Positions 48,775-60,861 of a stretch of 64,000 bases of DNA are shown here, piece by piece. Numbering within the stretch: the stretch's first letter is position 1; every line of letters starts with the position of its first letter. The DNA is from Stutzerimonas stutzeri. Lineage in GTDB: Bacteria > Pseudomonadota > Gammaproteobacteria > Pseudomonadales > Pseudomonadaceae. The translations under genes were made by a program, and so were the position numbers. Where the stretch lies: positions 434,001 to 498,000 of the forward strand of contig NZ_JAMOHZ010000002.1 of the NCBI RefSeq assembly GCF_024448715.1, written 5' to 3'. Below the pieces are notes generated by a model. The model was not told where the DNA came from and made no database searches. It was given only the letters and a program-made list of their open reading frames with translations.

Positions 48775-49776
48775 ATGAGCTTGCGCATCCCCCAGATTTC
48801 ATTCGACGACAGCGACCAGCTCGCCGCCCTGTGCAAGGCCGGCGGCGACGCGCTGCGCCTGAACGTATTGCGGGCGTTGGCCAGCGATTCGTTCGGCGTG
48901 CTCGAACTGGCGCAAATCTTCGCCACCGGCCAATCCGGCATCAGTCACCACCTCAAGGTGCTGACCCAGGCTGGGCTACTGGCGACTCGGCGCGAGGGCA
49001 ATGCAATCTTTTATCGCCGCGCTCTACCGCAAGGCGACAGCCTCGGCGGTACGCTGCACGCCGCGCTACTCGAAGAACTCGACCAACTTGCGCTGCCGGT
49101 CGATGTTCAGGCGCGGATCGCCGCGGTGCATGCCCAACGCAGTGCCGCCAGCGAGGGTTTCTTCGCGCGCATGGCCGACAGCTTCCAGGCACGTCAGGAC
49201 CTGATTGCCGGTCTGCCGCACTACCGCGATAGCGTGGTGGCGTTACTCGATGCGCTGAGCTTCGCGCCCGGCGCGACGGCGCTCGAAGTCGGCCCGGGTG
49301 ATGGCAGCTTTCTGCCCGAGCTGGCGCGTCGCTTCGCGCGAGTGGTGGCCATCGACAACAGCCCGGCGATGTTGGAGTTGGCTCGCGCGCGTTGCGAACA
49401 GGAGGCACTGGACAACGTCGAGTTGAAACTTGCCGATGCGCTACAGGACGAATGCCCTGTAGCAGATTGCGTGGTTCTGAACATGGTTCTGCATCATCTG
49501 GCAGCGCCGGGTGAAGCGATGAAGCAACTGGCGCGGCTGGTGAACGCGGGCGGCAGCCTGCTGATCACCGAGCTGTGCAGCCACAACCAGGGGTGGGCCA
49601 AGGAGGCCTGCGGCGACCTATGGTTGGGCTTCGAACAGGAAGATCTGGCCCGTTGGGCCGATGCCGCGGGGCTCACGCCCGGCGAGAGCCTCTACATTGG
49701 CTTGAAGAACGGTTTTCAGATCCAGGCCAGGTACTTTTCCCGGCCATCCGCTGATAGCCGACTCACCCACCGGTAA
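48775..49776 (+). CDS. ArsR family regulator fused to SAM-binding methyltransferase domain (SahR-like)
   Basis: A 333-residue fusion. Residues about 10-95 form an ArsR winged helix (FGVLELAQIFATGQSGISHHLKVLTQAGLLATRREGN in two parts), with no visible Cys metal site. Residues about 150-320 form a Rossmann methyltransferase fold with motif I LEVGPGDGSFLPEL and DNSPAMLELARARCE. It lies 14 bp before metK in the same direction. SahR in other Proteobacteria has this same two-part design and senses SAH to control methionine-cycle genes; this is the natural hypothesis. Catalysis by the fold is unlikely to be its main task. Confidence 0.85.
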   Translation: MSLRIPQISFDDSDQLAALCKAGGDALRLNVLRALASDSFGVLELAQIFATGQSGISHHLKVLTQAGLLATRREGNAIFYRRALPQGDSLGGTLHAALLEELDQLALPVDVQARIAAVHAQRSAASEGFFARMADSFQARQDLIAGLPHYRDSVVALLDALSFAPGATALEVGPGDGSFLPELARRFARVVAIDNSPAMLELARARCEQEALDNVELKLADALQDECPVADCVVLNMVLHHLAAPGEAMKQLARLVNAGGSLLITELCSHNQGWAKEACGDLWLGFEQEDLARWADAAGLTPGESLYIGLKNGFQIQARYFSRPSADSRLTHR

Positions 49777-49790
49777 TAGGAAACCGTTAG

Positions 49791-50981
49791 ATGAGCGAAT
49801 ATTCTGTTTTCACCTCCGAGTCCGTGTCCGAAGGGCACCCGGACAAGATCGCCGACCAGATTTCCGATGCGGTGCTGGACGCCATCATTGCCGAGGACAA
49901 ACACGCCCGTGTGGCCTGCGAAACCCTGGTCAAGACCGGCGTGGCGATCATCGCCGGCGAAGTCACTACCACTGCATGGGTCGATCTTGAAGAACTGGTC
50001 CGCAAGGTCATCCTCGATATCGGCTACGACAGCTCGGACGTTGGCTTCGACGGCGCCACTTGCGGCGTATTGAACATCATCGGCAAGCAGTCCCCCGACA
50101 TCAACCAGGGCGTCGACCGCGCCAAGCCGGAAGACCAGGGCGCAGGCGACCAGGGCTTGATGTTCGGCTACGCCAGCAACGAGACCGACGTGCTGATGCC
50201 CGCGCCGATCCGCTTCTCTCACGCACTGGTCGAGCGCCAGGCCGAAGCGCGCAAATCCGGCCTGCTGCCGTGGCTGCGCCCTGACGCGAAATCACAGGTC
50301 ACCTGCCGTTACGAAGGCGGCAAGGTAGTCGGCATCGACGCCATCGTGCTCTCCACCCAGCACAGCCCGGACGTGAAATACGCCGACCTGCGTGAAGGCG
50401 TGATGGAGCTGATCGTCAAGCATGTGATCCCGGCCGAACTGCTGCATAAGGACACCCAGTTCCACATCAACCCGACCGGCCAGTTCATTATCGGCGGCCC
50501 GGTGGGCGACTGCGGCCTGACCGGACGCAAGATCATCGTCGACACCTACGGCGGCATGGCCCGCCATGGCGGCGGCGCGTTCTCCGGCAAGGATCCGTCC
50601 AAGGTCGATCGTTCGGCGGCCTACGCCGGTCGCTACGTGGCCAAGAACATCGTTGCCGCAGGCCTGGCCGAGCGTTGCGAAATCCAGGTCTCCTACGCCA
50701 TTGGCGTGGCGCAGCCGACTTCGATCTCGATCAACACCTTCGGCACCGGCAAGCTCAGCGACGAGAAGATCGTCGCGCTGGTCCGCGAGCATTTCGATCT
50801 GCGCCCATACGCGATCACTACCATGCTCGACCTGTTGCACCCGATGTACCAGGCGACCGCAGCTTACGGCCACTTCGGTCGCGATCCCTATGAAATGACG
50901 GTCGGTAACGACACCTTCACCGCCTTCACCTGGGAAAAGACCGACAAGGCCGACGCCTTGCGCGCGGCTGCCGGGCTGTAA
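49791..50981 (+). CDS. metK: S-adenosylmethionine synthetase
   Basis: A 396-residue enzyme making SAM from methionine and ATP. Signatures: [18 protein letters not shown] at the start, [12 protein letters not shown] in the middle, and [19 protein letters not shown] late. It is complete, with the normal family length. It follows the ArsR-methyltransferase gene by 14 bp and is probably in its operon. A strong terminator follows. Confidence 0.98.
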   Translation: MSEYSVFTSESVSEGHPDKIADQISDAVLDAIIAEDKHARVACETLVKTGVAIIAGEVTTTAWVDLEELVRKVILDIGYDSSDVGFDGATCGVLNIIGKQSPDINQGVDRAKPEDQGAGDQGLMFGYASNETDVLMPAPIRFSHALVERQAEARKSGLLPWLRPDAKSQVTCRYEGGKVVGIDAIVLSTQHSPDVKYADLREGVMELIVKHVIPAELLHKDTQFHINPTGQFIIGGPVGDCGLTGRKIIVDTYGGMARHGGGAFSGKDPSKVDRSAAYAGRYVAKNIVAAGLAERCEIQVSYAIGVAQPTSISINTFGTGKLSDEKIVALVREHFDLRPYAITTMLDLLHPMYQATAAYGHFGRDPYEMTVGNDTFTAFTWEKTDKADALRAAAGL

Positions 50982-51011
50982 AAACTCAGCGGCAAGCTGA
51001 GAGCTGCAAGA

Positions 51012-51047
51012 AAGCCCCGCCAGTCATGTGCTGCGCGGGGCTTTTTT
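51012..51047 (+). terminator. Rho-independent terminator after metK
   Basis: AAGCCCCGC and GCGGGGCTT form a 9-bp stem with a 14-base loop, followed by TTTTTTG. It ends the regulator-metK transcript before the type VI effector gene. Confidence 0.9.
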
Positions 51048-51174
51048 GTGCTGTGCAAGTTCTCGCGTAACTGCTCAGAGCCTGCGAACCAGCCCATAAA
51101 AAACGGAGCGCCGTTTGCGCTCGCTATTGCCTTGCGGCAAGGTGCCGGCTCGCATACCGATAAGGAGATTGGTC

Positions 51175-53088
51175 ATGTCTGGCAAACCCGCCGCACGCCT
51201 CAGCGATCCGACTGCCTGTCCGAAGACCGGGCACGGCAACAACCCCATCGCTACCGGATCACCCGATGTGCTCTTCGATGGCCTGTCCGCTGCTCGCCAG
51301 GGCGACTCGACCGGTTGCGGCAGCATGTTGGCGAGCAACCTCATCGCCAACGTGCTGATCAATGGCAAACCCGCCGCCACGCTTGGCAGCCTCGGCGATC
51401 ATGGCAACGTGATCATCGGCGGTTCGGGGAGTGTTGTTATCGGCAGCACATCGACTCCGGCACCCTTTACGCCACCTGCGTCCCTTAGCCTCCAACCAGC
51501 GGTGCAAGCCCAGGCCTTCGATACGTCCACCTCGCCGCACTCGCCACTTCCGCAGCAACCGGCCCCCAGCCAGGCCCGAGCACTGGAGCAAGCAGACAAT
51601 GATGCCCTGCATGGCCTGGAGGAAGAGGAGGAAGAGGAAGAACTCGACAGCCGCCAGGCCGTCACCCTGCGCATCGGCGTGTTCTTCGACGGCACCGGCA
51701 ACAACGCCAGCAATAGTGCTATCGGCGCCCAATGCCGTGCTTCAACGCTCGGTATTGGTGAAGAGGAGGCGCAGGCCATCGTGCAGCGCTGCGAGGTCCA
51801 CCATCTCGATCCGGACAGCAGCTACGGGAACGATGTCAGCAATATATGGCGACTATATGACCTGTATCGGGACGATTCCGGTCAGCCATTAGCCGCAGGG
51901 GCAAATCAGGCAGCCCTCCGTGCCTATGTGACTGGGATCGGCACAACGACCGGCGAGACGGACACGCCGTTTCCCGGACTAATGCTTGGCCGGGGTGACA
52001 CGGGCGTGTTGGCCAAGGTCAACGAAGGTTTCTCGCTCATTTCACAGGCGCTGGATACATTCCAGCAGGCGAACCCGGGCTCGGTGATCGGAGCCTTGGA
52101 AATGGACATCTTCGGCTTCAGTCGGGGCGCGGCGGCCGCTCGGCATTTCGCCAATCAGGTATTGCAGCGCACCCAGGGTCCATTAGGTGCGCTGCACCGT
52201 CAGGGGAGATTAGCTTCTGGACCAAGATTCGATTGGCGCCGCGACGTCACCATTAACTTCATCGGCCTGTTCGATACCGTCGCGGCAATCGGCGGCTGGG
52301 ATGACTGGGCCGACCCAAGCGATGCCATAAACGGTGGCATCGACCTTTATCTGGCGCCCGATGCGGCCCGCCAGGTCGTGCATCTGGTGGCTCGTGACGA
52401 GCATCGCCAAAACTTCTCTCTCAACAGGGTTTCCCCACCGCATCGCGAAATCGTCCTGCCCGGCGCCCACTCCGATCTGGGTGGCGGATACCTCCCCCAA
52501 GCCGTGGAACGACTCTATCTCTCTCGGCCTCGCCGTAACTGGGTCAGCCGGGAGACCAACCCGCTGCACACTGTCGCCTATCAGCAGGCACAGCAGGACA
52601 CCGCCCTTGCCCACCAGGCCGACCTGATTGATCCGCAGGACCGCGCCGCCCGCCTGGAAGCCGATGTCTGGGAACATTTCCCGGCATTCAGCCAAAGCCG
52701 CACCGATGCGATGAAGTTCGTGATGGCTGCACCCTATTTGGAACGGACGATGTATGGGCATCTGTCTCGTGTGCATCTGCGAGTGATGCACGCACTGGCC
52801 ATAGAGGCTGGCACACCCTTTAATCCCATTCAGGAAAAAGATCCTTCCTTAGCGCTTCCTGAGGAGCTTTGGTCCATCAATGACAAGCTACTGGCATGGG
52901 CGACAAGTGGCAGCGGGTCGCTGAATGAGGAAGAGGAACGCCTGCTGCGCCATCGCTATATCCACCTCTCGTCCAATTGGAACGCCGCAATCGGACCGGG
53001 CGGTAGCCAATGGGATGTGGTTTTCATCAATGCCCCGGCCGAGAATGGCCGGGCACACCACGACGATAGCTTAGGAGCGAAGCGATGA
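51175..53088 (+). CDS. PAAR-domain type VI effector with Tle1-like lipase (DUF2235)
   Basis: A 637-residue protein. Residues 1-90 are a PAAR spike tip (KPAARLSDPTACPKTGHGN, then NVLINGKPAATLGSLGDHGN). A Pro/Ser/Gln-rich linker with eight consecutive Glu (149-156) follows. The rest is a DUF2235 alpha/beta hydrolase: FFDGTGNN (170-177), nucleophile Ser316 in FGFSRGAA, likely Asp367 in GLFDTVA and His432 in GAHSDLGGG. Such Tle1-type lipases hydrolyse membrane phospholipids of target cells after type VI delivery. No other T6SS gene is near, so it would be an orphan cargo. The ATG at 51175 follows TAAGGAG. Confidence 0.9.
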   Translation: MSGKPAARLSDPTACPKTGHGNNPIATGSPDVLFDGLSAARQGDSTGCGSMLASNLIANVLINGKPAATLGSLGDHGNVIIGGSGSVVIGSTSTPAPFTPPASLSLQPAVQAQAFDTSTSPHSPLPQQPAPSQARALEQADNDALHGLEEEEEEEELDSRQAVTLRIGVFFDGTGNNASNSAIGAQCRASTLGIGEEEAQAIVQRCEVHHLDPDSSYGNDVSNIWRLYDLYRDDSGQPLAAGANQAALRAYVTGIGTTTGETDTPFPGLMLGRGDTGVLAKVNEGFSLISQALDTFQQANPGSVIGALEMDIFGFSRGAAAARHFANQVLQRTQGPLGALHRQGRLASGPRFDWRRDVTINFIGLFDTVAAIGGWDDWADPSDAINGGIDLYLAPDAARQVVHLVARDEHRQNFSLNRVSPPHREIVLPGAHSDLGGGYLPQAVERLYLSRPRRNWVSRETNPLHTVAYQQAQQDTALAHQADLIDPQDRAARLEADVWEHFPAFSQSRTDAMKFVMAAPYLERTMYGHLSRVHLRVMHALAIEAGTPFNPIQEKDPSLALPEELWSINDKLLAWATSGSGSLNEEEERLLRHRYIHLSSNWNAAIGPGGSQWDVVFINAPAENGRAHHDDSLGAKR

Positions 53089-53723
53089 AATCGGTACTGC
53101 TCGGTCTGCTGTTTTTCCTGCTCTCCGGATGCGCCAATCCCGAACAGTACGCCGGCAACCTGCCCTACCCCTACTGGCGCCTTGGCTTTCTCGCTCCAGA
53201 CTATATGGAGGTCTGGGTAGAAACGGCTAACGTGGAGGACACCCGCGGACAATACTTTCACCATGTCGGCAGCGGCATTGTTGCGGTACGAACCCCGCCA
53301 GAGGGCAAGGGCGATGCCGCAGGCTGGGGCGAGCGCTTCGGATGGGGCGCAGGCCGCCACGTCCCCGGCGCTGGTCTACCCAGGCGCATCTACGTCCGCT
53401 GGCAGTCGCTCGCTGAGCCACAAACCTACCGGGTAACGCTGGAAATCCCCGAGCGTGCCCGACGGCTAATGATGGAAAGACTCGACCCACCCTGCCGCAC
53501 CAGCGAATACCGTCATGCCCTGACGCTGGGACTCGCCCCTGGTGGCGTGGTCAGGGGCTGGGTCATGAGCACCTGCGGCGGCCCCATCGAGGTTCTGCGC
53601 GGCCAGGCCGAAATCGAGCCAAAAGGGCCATATGGCGGGCAATCCGACGGCGCGTATTACTTCCTCTCAGACACCTCCAAAGCCTATATCGAAAAACACG
53701 GCATCCCGTACGGCTCTTGGTGA
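53085..53723 (+). CDS. DUF2931-type lipoprotein, probable immunity protein
   Basis: A 212-residue lipoprotein: KSVLLGLLFFLLSGC with Cys16, then a domain beginning LPYPYWRLGFLAPDYMEVWVE and ending in YIEKHGIPYGSW. The start YWRLGFLAPDYMEVWVETA resembles DUF2931 proteins that accompany DUF2235 effectors. The ATG overlaps the stop of the effector (GCGATGA), so they are made together. A periplasm-facing lipoprotein fits protection from a phospholipase acting in the periplasm. Immunity is inferred from position and family. Confidence 0.8.
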   Translation: MKSVLLGLLFFLLSGCANPEQYAGNLPYPYWRLGFLAPDYMEVWVETANVEDTRGQYFHHVGSGIVAVRTPPEGKGDAAGWGERFGWGAGRHVPGAGLPRRIYVRWQSLAEPQTYRVTLEIPERARRLMMERLDPPCRTSEYRHALTLGLAPGGVVRGWVMSTCGGPIEVLRGQAEIEPKGPYGGQSDGAYYFLSDTSKAYIEKHGIPYGSW

Positions 53724-53787
53724 TCCTTAGCAACCCGCTCGTGCGATAGCGAGACGCCCATCTGGAAGGCGTCTCGATTGGCAAGGC

Positions 53788-54545
53788 TCAGTTCTTAAGC
53801 CGATAGCCCGTCTTGAATATCCACCAGATAAGGCCCAGGCACAGCACCAAAAAGCCCAGCGTCATCGCCAGGCTGATCCCGACATTGACGTCAGAGACGC
53901 CATAGAAGCTCCAGCGGAAGCCGCTGATCAAATACACAACCGGGTTGAACAGGGTGACCTTCTGCCACAGCGGCGGCAGCATTTCGATGGAGTAGAAGCT
54001 GCCGCCGAGAAAGGCCAGCGGCATGACGATCAGCGACGGCACGATCTGCAACTTCTCCCAACCATCGGCCCAGATGCCAATGATGAAACCGAACAAACAG
54101 AAGGTCACCGCGGTGAGCACCAGGAACAGCGTCATCATCAGCGGATGTTGAATCTCATAGTCAACAAACAACCGCGCCGTCAGCAGAATCACAACGCCGA
54201 GGACCAGTGACTTGGTCGCCGCCGCGCCGACATAGCCAATAACGATCTCTAGATAGGAAACTGGCGCTGACAGCACCTCGTAGATGGTGCCAGAGTAGCG
54301 CGGCATATAGATGCCGAACGAGGCGTTGGAAATACTCTCGGTGAGCAGCGCCATCATGATCAGACCGGGAATGATGAAGGCGCCATACGGAATGCCATGC
54401 ATGGCCTCCATACGCGAACCAATGGCCGAGCCGAACACCACGAAGTACAGCGATGTGGAAATAACCGGAGTAGCGATGCTTTGCAGCAGTGTGCGCCAGG
54501 TGCGCGCCAGTTCGAACAGGTAGATAGCTCGGATTGCATGGAGAT

Positions 54546-54549
<4 letters not shown>
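53788..54549 (-). CDS. ABC-2 type transporter permease
   Basis: A 253-residue inner-membrane permease with six helices and the ABC-2 signature [20 protein letters not shown] in the last third. It begins [20 protein letters not shown], and contains [23 protein letters not shown] as the coupling helix region. It resembles E. coli YadH, partner of YadG. The ATG overlaps the ATPase stop. The substrate is unknown. Confidence 0.9.
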
Positions 54550-57436
<2,887 letters not shown>

Positions 57437-57490
57437 GGGCACTTAGGCGATTCAGTCCAGTCTTAAACCTAAGAATAAAAAGGAGTGCGC

Positions 57491-57871
57491 ATGTCCGCCC
57501 GGCGAACCATCCTCACCTTGCTGCTTCTCAGCTTTAGCGGTGCCCAGGCATCCATTGCAGCCCCGAACCCCGTCGAGGCATGCCGCGATGCGCGTAAAAC
57601 GATCGGAGAACAGATTCAGGATGCCCGCCTGAAGGGTGACGACAGCCAGCGCGTAGCGCTCGAAGAGCGTCTGCAGAGTCTTAACGAGCGCTGCCGCGGC
57701 ATGGTCCCGTTACAGTCCAATCATGTGGCGGTAGAAAAGGCGACTCGCCTGACCAGCGAGCGCGAGGCGCAATTACGCGAAGCATTGGGCACGGGCGATG
57801 CGCAAATGATCGAGCTGCATAAGCGGCGCCTGGATCAAGCCCGTAAACAACTGGAAGCCGCCAAGCGTTAA
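57491..57871 (+). CDS. DUF1090 family periplasmic protein
   Basis: A 126-residue protein with a signal peptide (TILTLLLLSFSGAQASIA), then a charged helical domain with repeated Glu/Arg-Leu heptads (RKTIGEQIQDARLKGDDSQ and onward). This is DUF1090, as in E. coli YqjC; two Cys are in the first half. AAGGAG lies 5 bp before the ATG at 57491. It follows ligB by 54 bp, co-directionally. Its function is unknown. Confidence 0.85.
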   Translation: MSARRTILTLLLLSFSGAQASIAAPNPVEACRDARKTIGEQIQDARLKGDDSQRVALEERLQSLNERCRGMVPLQSNHVAVEKATRLTSEREAQLREALGTGDAQMIELHKRRLDQARKQLEAAKR

Positions 57872-57895
57872 ACGGCCGCGATCCGCAAGCAAGCG

Positions 57896-58342
57896 TCAGT
57901 ACGCGCGAAATTTCTGATGGCAGGCTTCACAGGCATCTTCTACACGCTGAAAGGCCGGCGCGACACTTTCGGCAGTCACAGGCACCTTAGCCGCCGCGGC
58001 CACCAGCGCAGCAGTGTGCGCCTCGAGCTCGCGAGCCATCTGGTTGAAACGTTCCTGCTGCTGCCAGACATCGTCGCGGGCATCGCTTTGATCCTCCTTG
58101 ACCTCCGGGTAGTACTGCCAGGGCTGCCGCGATAACTCGTCCAGCTTCGCCGCGCCGCTGACGAAGCCCTGCGGATCAAAAGCCAAACGGCCACGCAGCA
58201 TGCCACCGAGGTCTTCCTTGGTATCGAGCATTTGTTGGTAGATGGCCTTGCGCTTGCCGAGTGGAGAATTGGGATCGATGCGGTCACAGCCCGCGAGCGC
58301 AAAAACGGCGATCAGCGACAAACTCAACGGCATCAGCTTCAT
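57896..58342 (-). CDS. Cytochrome c'-like lipoprotein
   Basis: A 148-residue protein: a lipoprotein signal (LSLIAVFALAGC, Cys19), four helices, and a C-terminal haem-binding CEACH (Cys138, Cys141, His142) followed by QKFRAY. The C-terminal CxxCH is the mark of the cytochrome c'/c-556 four-helix fold, which binds NO and CO. Lipid anchoring of this fold is less common than a free periplasmic form. It could protect respiratory enzymes from NO in a denitrifier; that is inference. Confidence 0.85.
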   Translation of the reverse strand: MKLMPLSLSLIAVFALAGCDRIDPNSPLGKRKAIYQQMLDTKEDLGGMLRGRLAFDPQGFVSGAAKLDELSRQPWQYYPEVKEDQSDARDDVWQQQERFNQMARELEAHTAALVAAAAKVPVTAESVAPAFQRVEDACEACHQKFRAY

Positions 58343-58414
58343 GATTCAATCACTCGGGCATTGAACGGCCGGCGATTATCCCTGCTGCCGGCCATTTCAC
58401 CAAACGCCACGAGG

Positions 58415-58849
58415 CTACCGCGACCATTCACCGCCGGCGCTTTCGCAATCGATTTTTGCCTGGGCACGATCGGTCGTTTGATAGTTGTATGTGACGATAC
58501 GTGCGTTTTCAGGCACGGTTGTCGGCGCTGGGGTGTCCGTTGCCTGGGTGCCAGTGGCGCGCTCGTTGGCGAGGGTTTCTGGTGTCAGCGCGGCGGTACA
58601 GACACCAAAATGGCCAGACGGGCAGTTCTCGACAATCTTCCGACGCGAGTTCTTGACCGCCTCGTTATCACGGCAGACCCAGTCAATATCGTTATCGTCC
58701 ATGCCCTCATAGCGAAAACATTTTTCGGTGACCACCGGTGGCGGCACTGCACCGGACGTCTCGGCGGAGACATAGCAGGAATTGGCGGCAACTGGCAGGC
58801 TAAACGCGACGGCAATGGTAAGCAGAACAGAACGGAACAAGAGGTTCAT
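58415..58849 (-). CDS. Cysteine-containing secreted protein, unknown
   Basis: A 144-residue protein with signal peptide FRSVLLTIAVAFSLPVAANS and a domain with six Cys (SCYV, KCFRYEG, WVCRDN, ENCPSG, GVCTAA, DCESAGG), probably disulfide-bonded. The middle part (residues about 95-120) is Thr/Pro-rich and flexible. I know no family. It is in the same direction as the small frame at 58846 and the cytochrome c'-like gene. Confidence 0.65.
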   Translation of the reverse strand: MNLLFRSVLLTIAVAFSLPVAANSCYVSAETSGAVPPPVVTEKCFRYEGMDDNDIDWVCRDNEAVKNSRRKIVENCPSGHFGVCTAALTPETLANERATGTQATDTPAPTTVPENARIVTYNYQTTDRAQAKIDCESAGGEWSR

Positions 58850-59010
58850 GTTGGCAGCTCCTGAGGGTCATTCGCCCGGCGAGGTTCACCGAACCTCTTC
58901 GTGTGACCGCCCTGGCGCAAGTTGAGTTCGGCGCTGGTGAAAGGCACCAATGGCGCGCGGCCGGGTCCACCCCGCAGTCGATCTTGAAACCGCTGAATCG
59001 GGGTTCGCAT
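58846..59010 (-). CDS. Small basic protein, possible
   Basis: A 54-codon frame starting MRTPIQRFQDRLRGG and ending at 58846, where its TGA overlaps the ATG of the secreted protein (ATGA). The coupling argues for a real gene; the composition (Arg, Gly, Pro) is weakly coding. An ATG at 59034 would add 8 residues. No family is recognised. Confidence 0.4.
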   Translation of the reverse strand: MRTPIQRFQDRLRGGPGRAPLVPFTSAELNLRQGGHTKRFGEPRRANDPQELPT

Positions 59011-59225
59011 GCTTGAGCTCTCGACAATATTCATCAGCCCCTCCGCGCTACTCGCCTACCTCAACTACCGCTTCATAGGCCTGCCGCCGACCATTGGCGT
59101 CATGGCCACGGCGATGGTTATCTCGCTCGATTCGGGTATAGGGCTTGAGCACCGGCCGCATGGTGCGCCATATCTGTACTCGCGACAGCGTAGACGGTCG
59201 TTGAGCAAGGGGCGCTGCAACGGAC

Positions 59226-59254
59226 TTGGGATTGCTCGCAGTCACGGCTATAAT
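59226..59254 (+). promoter_or_regulatory. Sigma-70 promoter of the ahcY riboswitch leader
   Basis: TTGGGA (59226-59231) and a perfect TATAAT (59249-59254) are 17 bp apart. Transcription would begin near 59261, giving a leader of about 147 nt to the ahcY ATG, enough to contain the riboswitch. Confidence 0.8.
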
Positions 59255-59300
59255 CGCCGGGCTTTACACCGCCGACACCGTTCGGCCGTGCCCGCCACCT

Positions 59301-59378
59301 GTCCGAGGGGCGCTGCAGCAGGTATGAAGACCTGTCAGGCTCGGATGGGGCGTTAACCATACGCATCAACGGCGCCCA
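59301..59378 (+). ncRNA. S-adenosylhomocysteine (SAH) riboswitch
   Basis: The sequence has all elements of the SAH aptamer. P1 is TCCGAG (59302-59307) with CTCGGA (59340-59345). P2 is CAGGT (59318-59322) with ACCTG (59330-59334). The core GAGGGGCGCTGCAGC and GTCAGGCTCGG are conserved. GCGT/ACGC (59350-59364) forms P4, and GGGCGC (59308-59313) pairs with GCGCCC (59372-59377) as the pseudoknot. In known cases SAH binding turns the downstream gene on. It ends about 29 nt before the ahcY ATG. Confidence 0.92.
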
Positions 59379-59407
59379 TTCGCACAAAACGAATGGAGAA
59401 CTCTTCA

Positions 59408-60817
59408 ATGAGCGCTGTCATGACGCCTGCAGGTTTTAACGATTTCAAGGTCGCCGACATTTCCCTGGCCGACTGGGGCCGTCGCGAGATCATCATCGCC
59501 GAATCGGAAATGCCTGCCCTGATGGGTCTGCGCCATAAGTACGCCGGCGAGCAGCCGCTCAAAGGCGCAAAGATCCTTGGCTGCATCCACATGACCATCC
59601 AGACTGCCGTGCTCATCGAAACGCTGACCGCACTCGGCGCCGAAGTACGCTGGTCCAGTTGCAACATCTTCTCGACTCAGGATCAGGCCGCCGCCGCCAT
59701 CGCTGCCGCCGGCATCCCGGTGTTCGCCTGGAAGGGTGAAACCGAAGAGGAGTACGAGTGGTGCATCGAGCAGACCATTCTCAAGGACGGCCAGCCATGG
59801 GCCGCCAACATGATCCTCGACGACGGCGGCGACCTGACCCAGATCCTGCATGACAAATATCCGCAGGTGCTCGAGCGCGTGCACGGTGTGACCGAGGAAA
59901 CCACCACCGGCGTGCATCGCCTGCAGGACATGCTGAAGAAAGGCACCCTGAAGATCCCGGCCATCAACGTCAACGACTCGGTTACCAAGAGCAAGAACGA
60001 CAACAAGTACGGCTGCCGTCACAGCCTCAACGACGCCATCAAACGCGCCACCGACCACCTGCTATCCGGTAAGCAGGCGCTGGTCATCGGTTACGGTGAC
60101 GTGGGCAAGGGCTCGGCACAGTCGCTGCGCCAGGAAGGCATGATCGTCAAGGTGTCGGAAGTAGACCCGATCTGCGCCATGCAGGCCTGCATGGACGGCT
60201 TCGAGCTGGTCTCCCCTTACAAAGACGGCTTGAATGACGGGACCGATGCGTGCATCGACACTGCACTGCTGGGCAAGATCGACCTGATCGTCACCACCAC
60301 CGGCAACGCCAACGTCTGTGACGCCGGCATGCTCAAGGCGCTGAAAAAGCGTGCTGTCGTGTGCAACATCGGTCACTTCGACAATGAGATCGACACCGCC
60401 TTCACGCGCAAGAACTGGGCATGGGAAGAGGTCAAGCCGCAGGTGCACAAGATTCACCGCACCGGCCCGGGCAGCTTCGATGCGAACAACGACGACTACC
60501 TGATCCTGCTGGCCGAAGGCCGTCTCGTGAATCTGGGCAATGCCACCGGCCACCCGAGCCGGATCATGGACGGCTCTTTCGCCAACCAGGTACTGGCGCA
60601 GATCCACCTGTTCAACGAAAAGTTTGCTGACCTGCCGGTTACCGAGAAGACCAAAAACGTCACCGTCATGGTGCTGCCGAAAAAGCTCGACGAGGAAGTC
60701 GCAGCCGAAATGGTCAAGGGCTTCGGTGGCGTCATCACCCGCCTGACACCGACGCAGGCCGAGTACATCGGCGTGGAAGTCGAAGGTCCGTTCAAACCGG
60801 ATAGCTACCGCTACTAA
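59408..60817 (+). CDS. ahcY: S-adenosylhomocysteine hydrolase
   Basis: A 469-residue enzyme cleaving SAH to adenosine and homocysteine, NAD-dependent. Signatures: [16 protein letters not shown] at the start, [33 protein letters not shown] (NAD-binding) and [13 protein letters not shown]. The C-terminal PFKPDSYRY, with Lys and Tyr, is the dimer-clasp ending. It follows the SAH riboswitch and precedes metF by 72 bp. Confidence 0.98.
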   Translation: MSAVMTPAGFNDFKVADISLADWGRREIIIAESEMPALMGLRHKYAGEQPLKGAKILGCIHMTIQTAVLIETLTALGAEVRWSSCNIFSTQDQAAAAIAAAGIPVFAWKGETEEEYEWCIEQTILKDGQPWAANMILDDGGDLTQILHDKYPQVLERVHGVTEETTTGVHRLQDMLKKGTLKIPAINVNDSVTKSKNDNKYGCRHSLNDAIKRATDHLLSGKQALVIGYGDVGKGSAQSLRQEGMIVKVSEVDPICAMQACMDGFELVSPYKDGLNDGTDACIDTALLGKIDLIVTTTGNANVCDAGMLKALKKRAVVCNIGHFDNEIDTAFTRKNWAWEEVKPQVHKIHRTGPGSFDANNDDYLILLAEGRLVNLGNATGHPSRIMDGSFANQVLAQIHLFNEKFADLPVTEKTKNVTVMVLPKKLDEEVAAEMVKGFGGVITRLTPTQAEYIGVEVEGPFKPDSYRY

Positions 60818-60835
60818 TCGAGGCCGAGCCGGTGA

Positions 60836-60861
60836 TCAGGAGCAGACTCGCCTGCTCCTGA
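60836..60861 (+). other. Intergenic hairpin between ahcY and metF
   Basis: TCAGGAGCAG and CTGCTCCTGA are perfect 10-bp complements with a 6-base loop, in the 72-bp spacer. No T-run follows, so it is not a canonical terminator. It may stabilise the ahcY message or limit read-through into metF. Confidence 0.7.

Noticed and set aside
49777..49790. SAM riboswitch before metK
   Set aside because: Only 14 bp separate the ArsR-type gene and metK; there is no room for an aptamer, and none was seen before 48775.
59048..59245. 65-codon frame on the minus strand before ahcY
   Set aside because: Its start would lie just behind the -35 element of the ahcY promoter; no family, ribosome-binding site or signal is visible.
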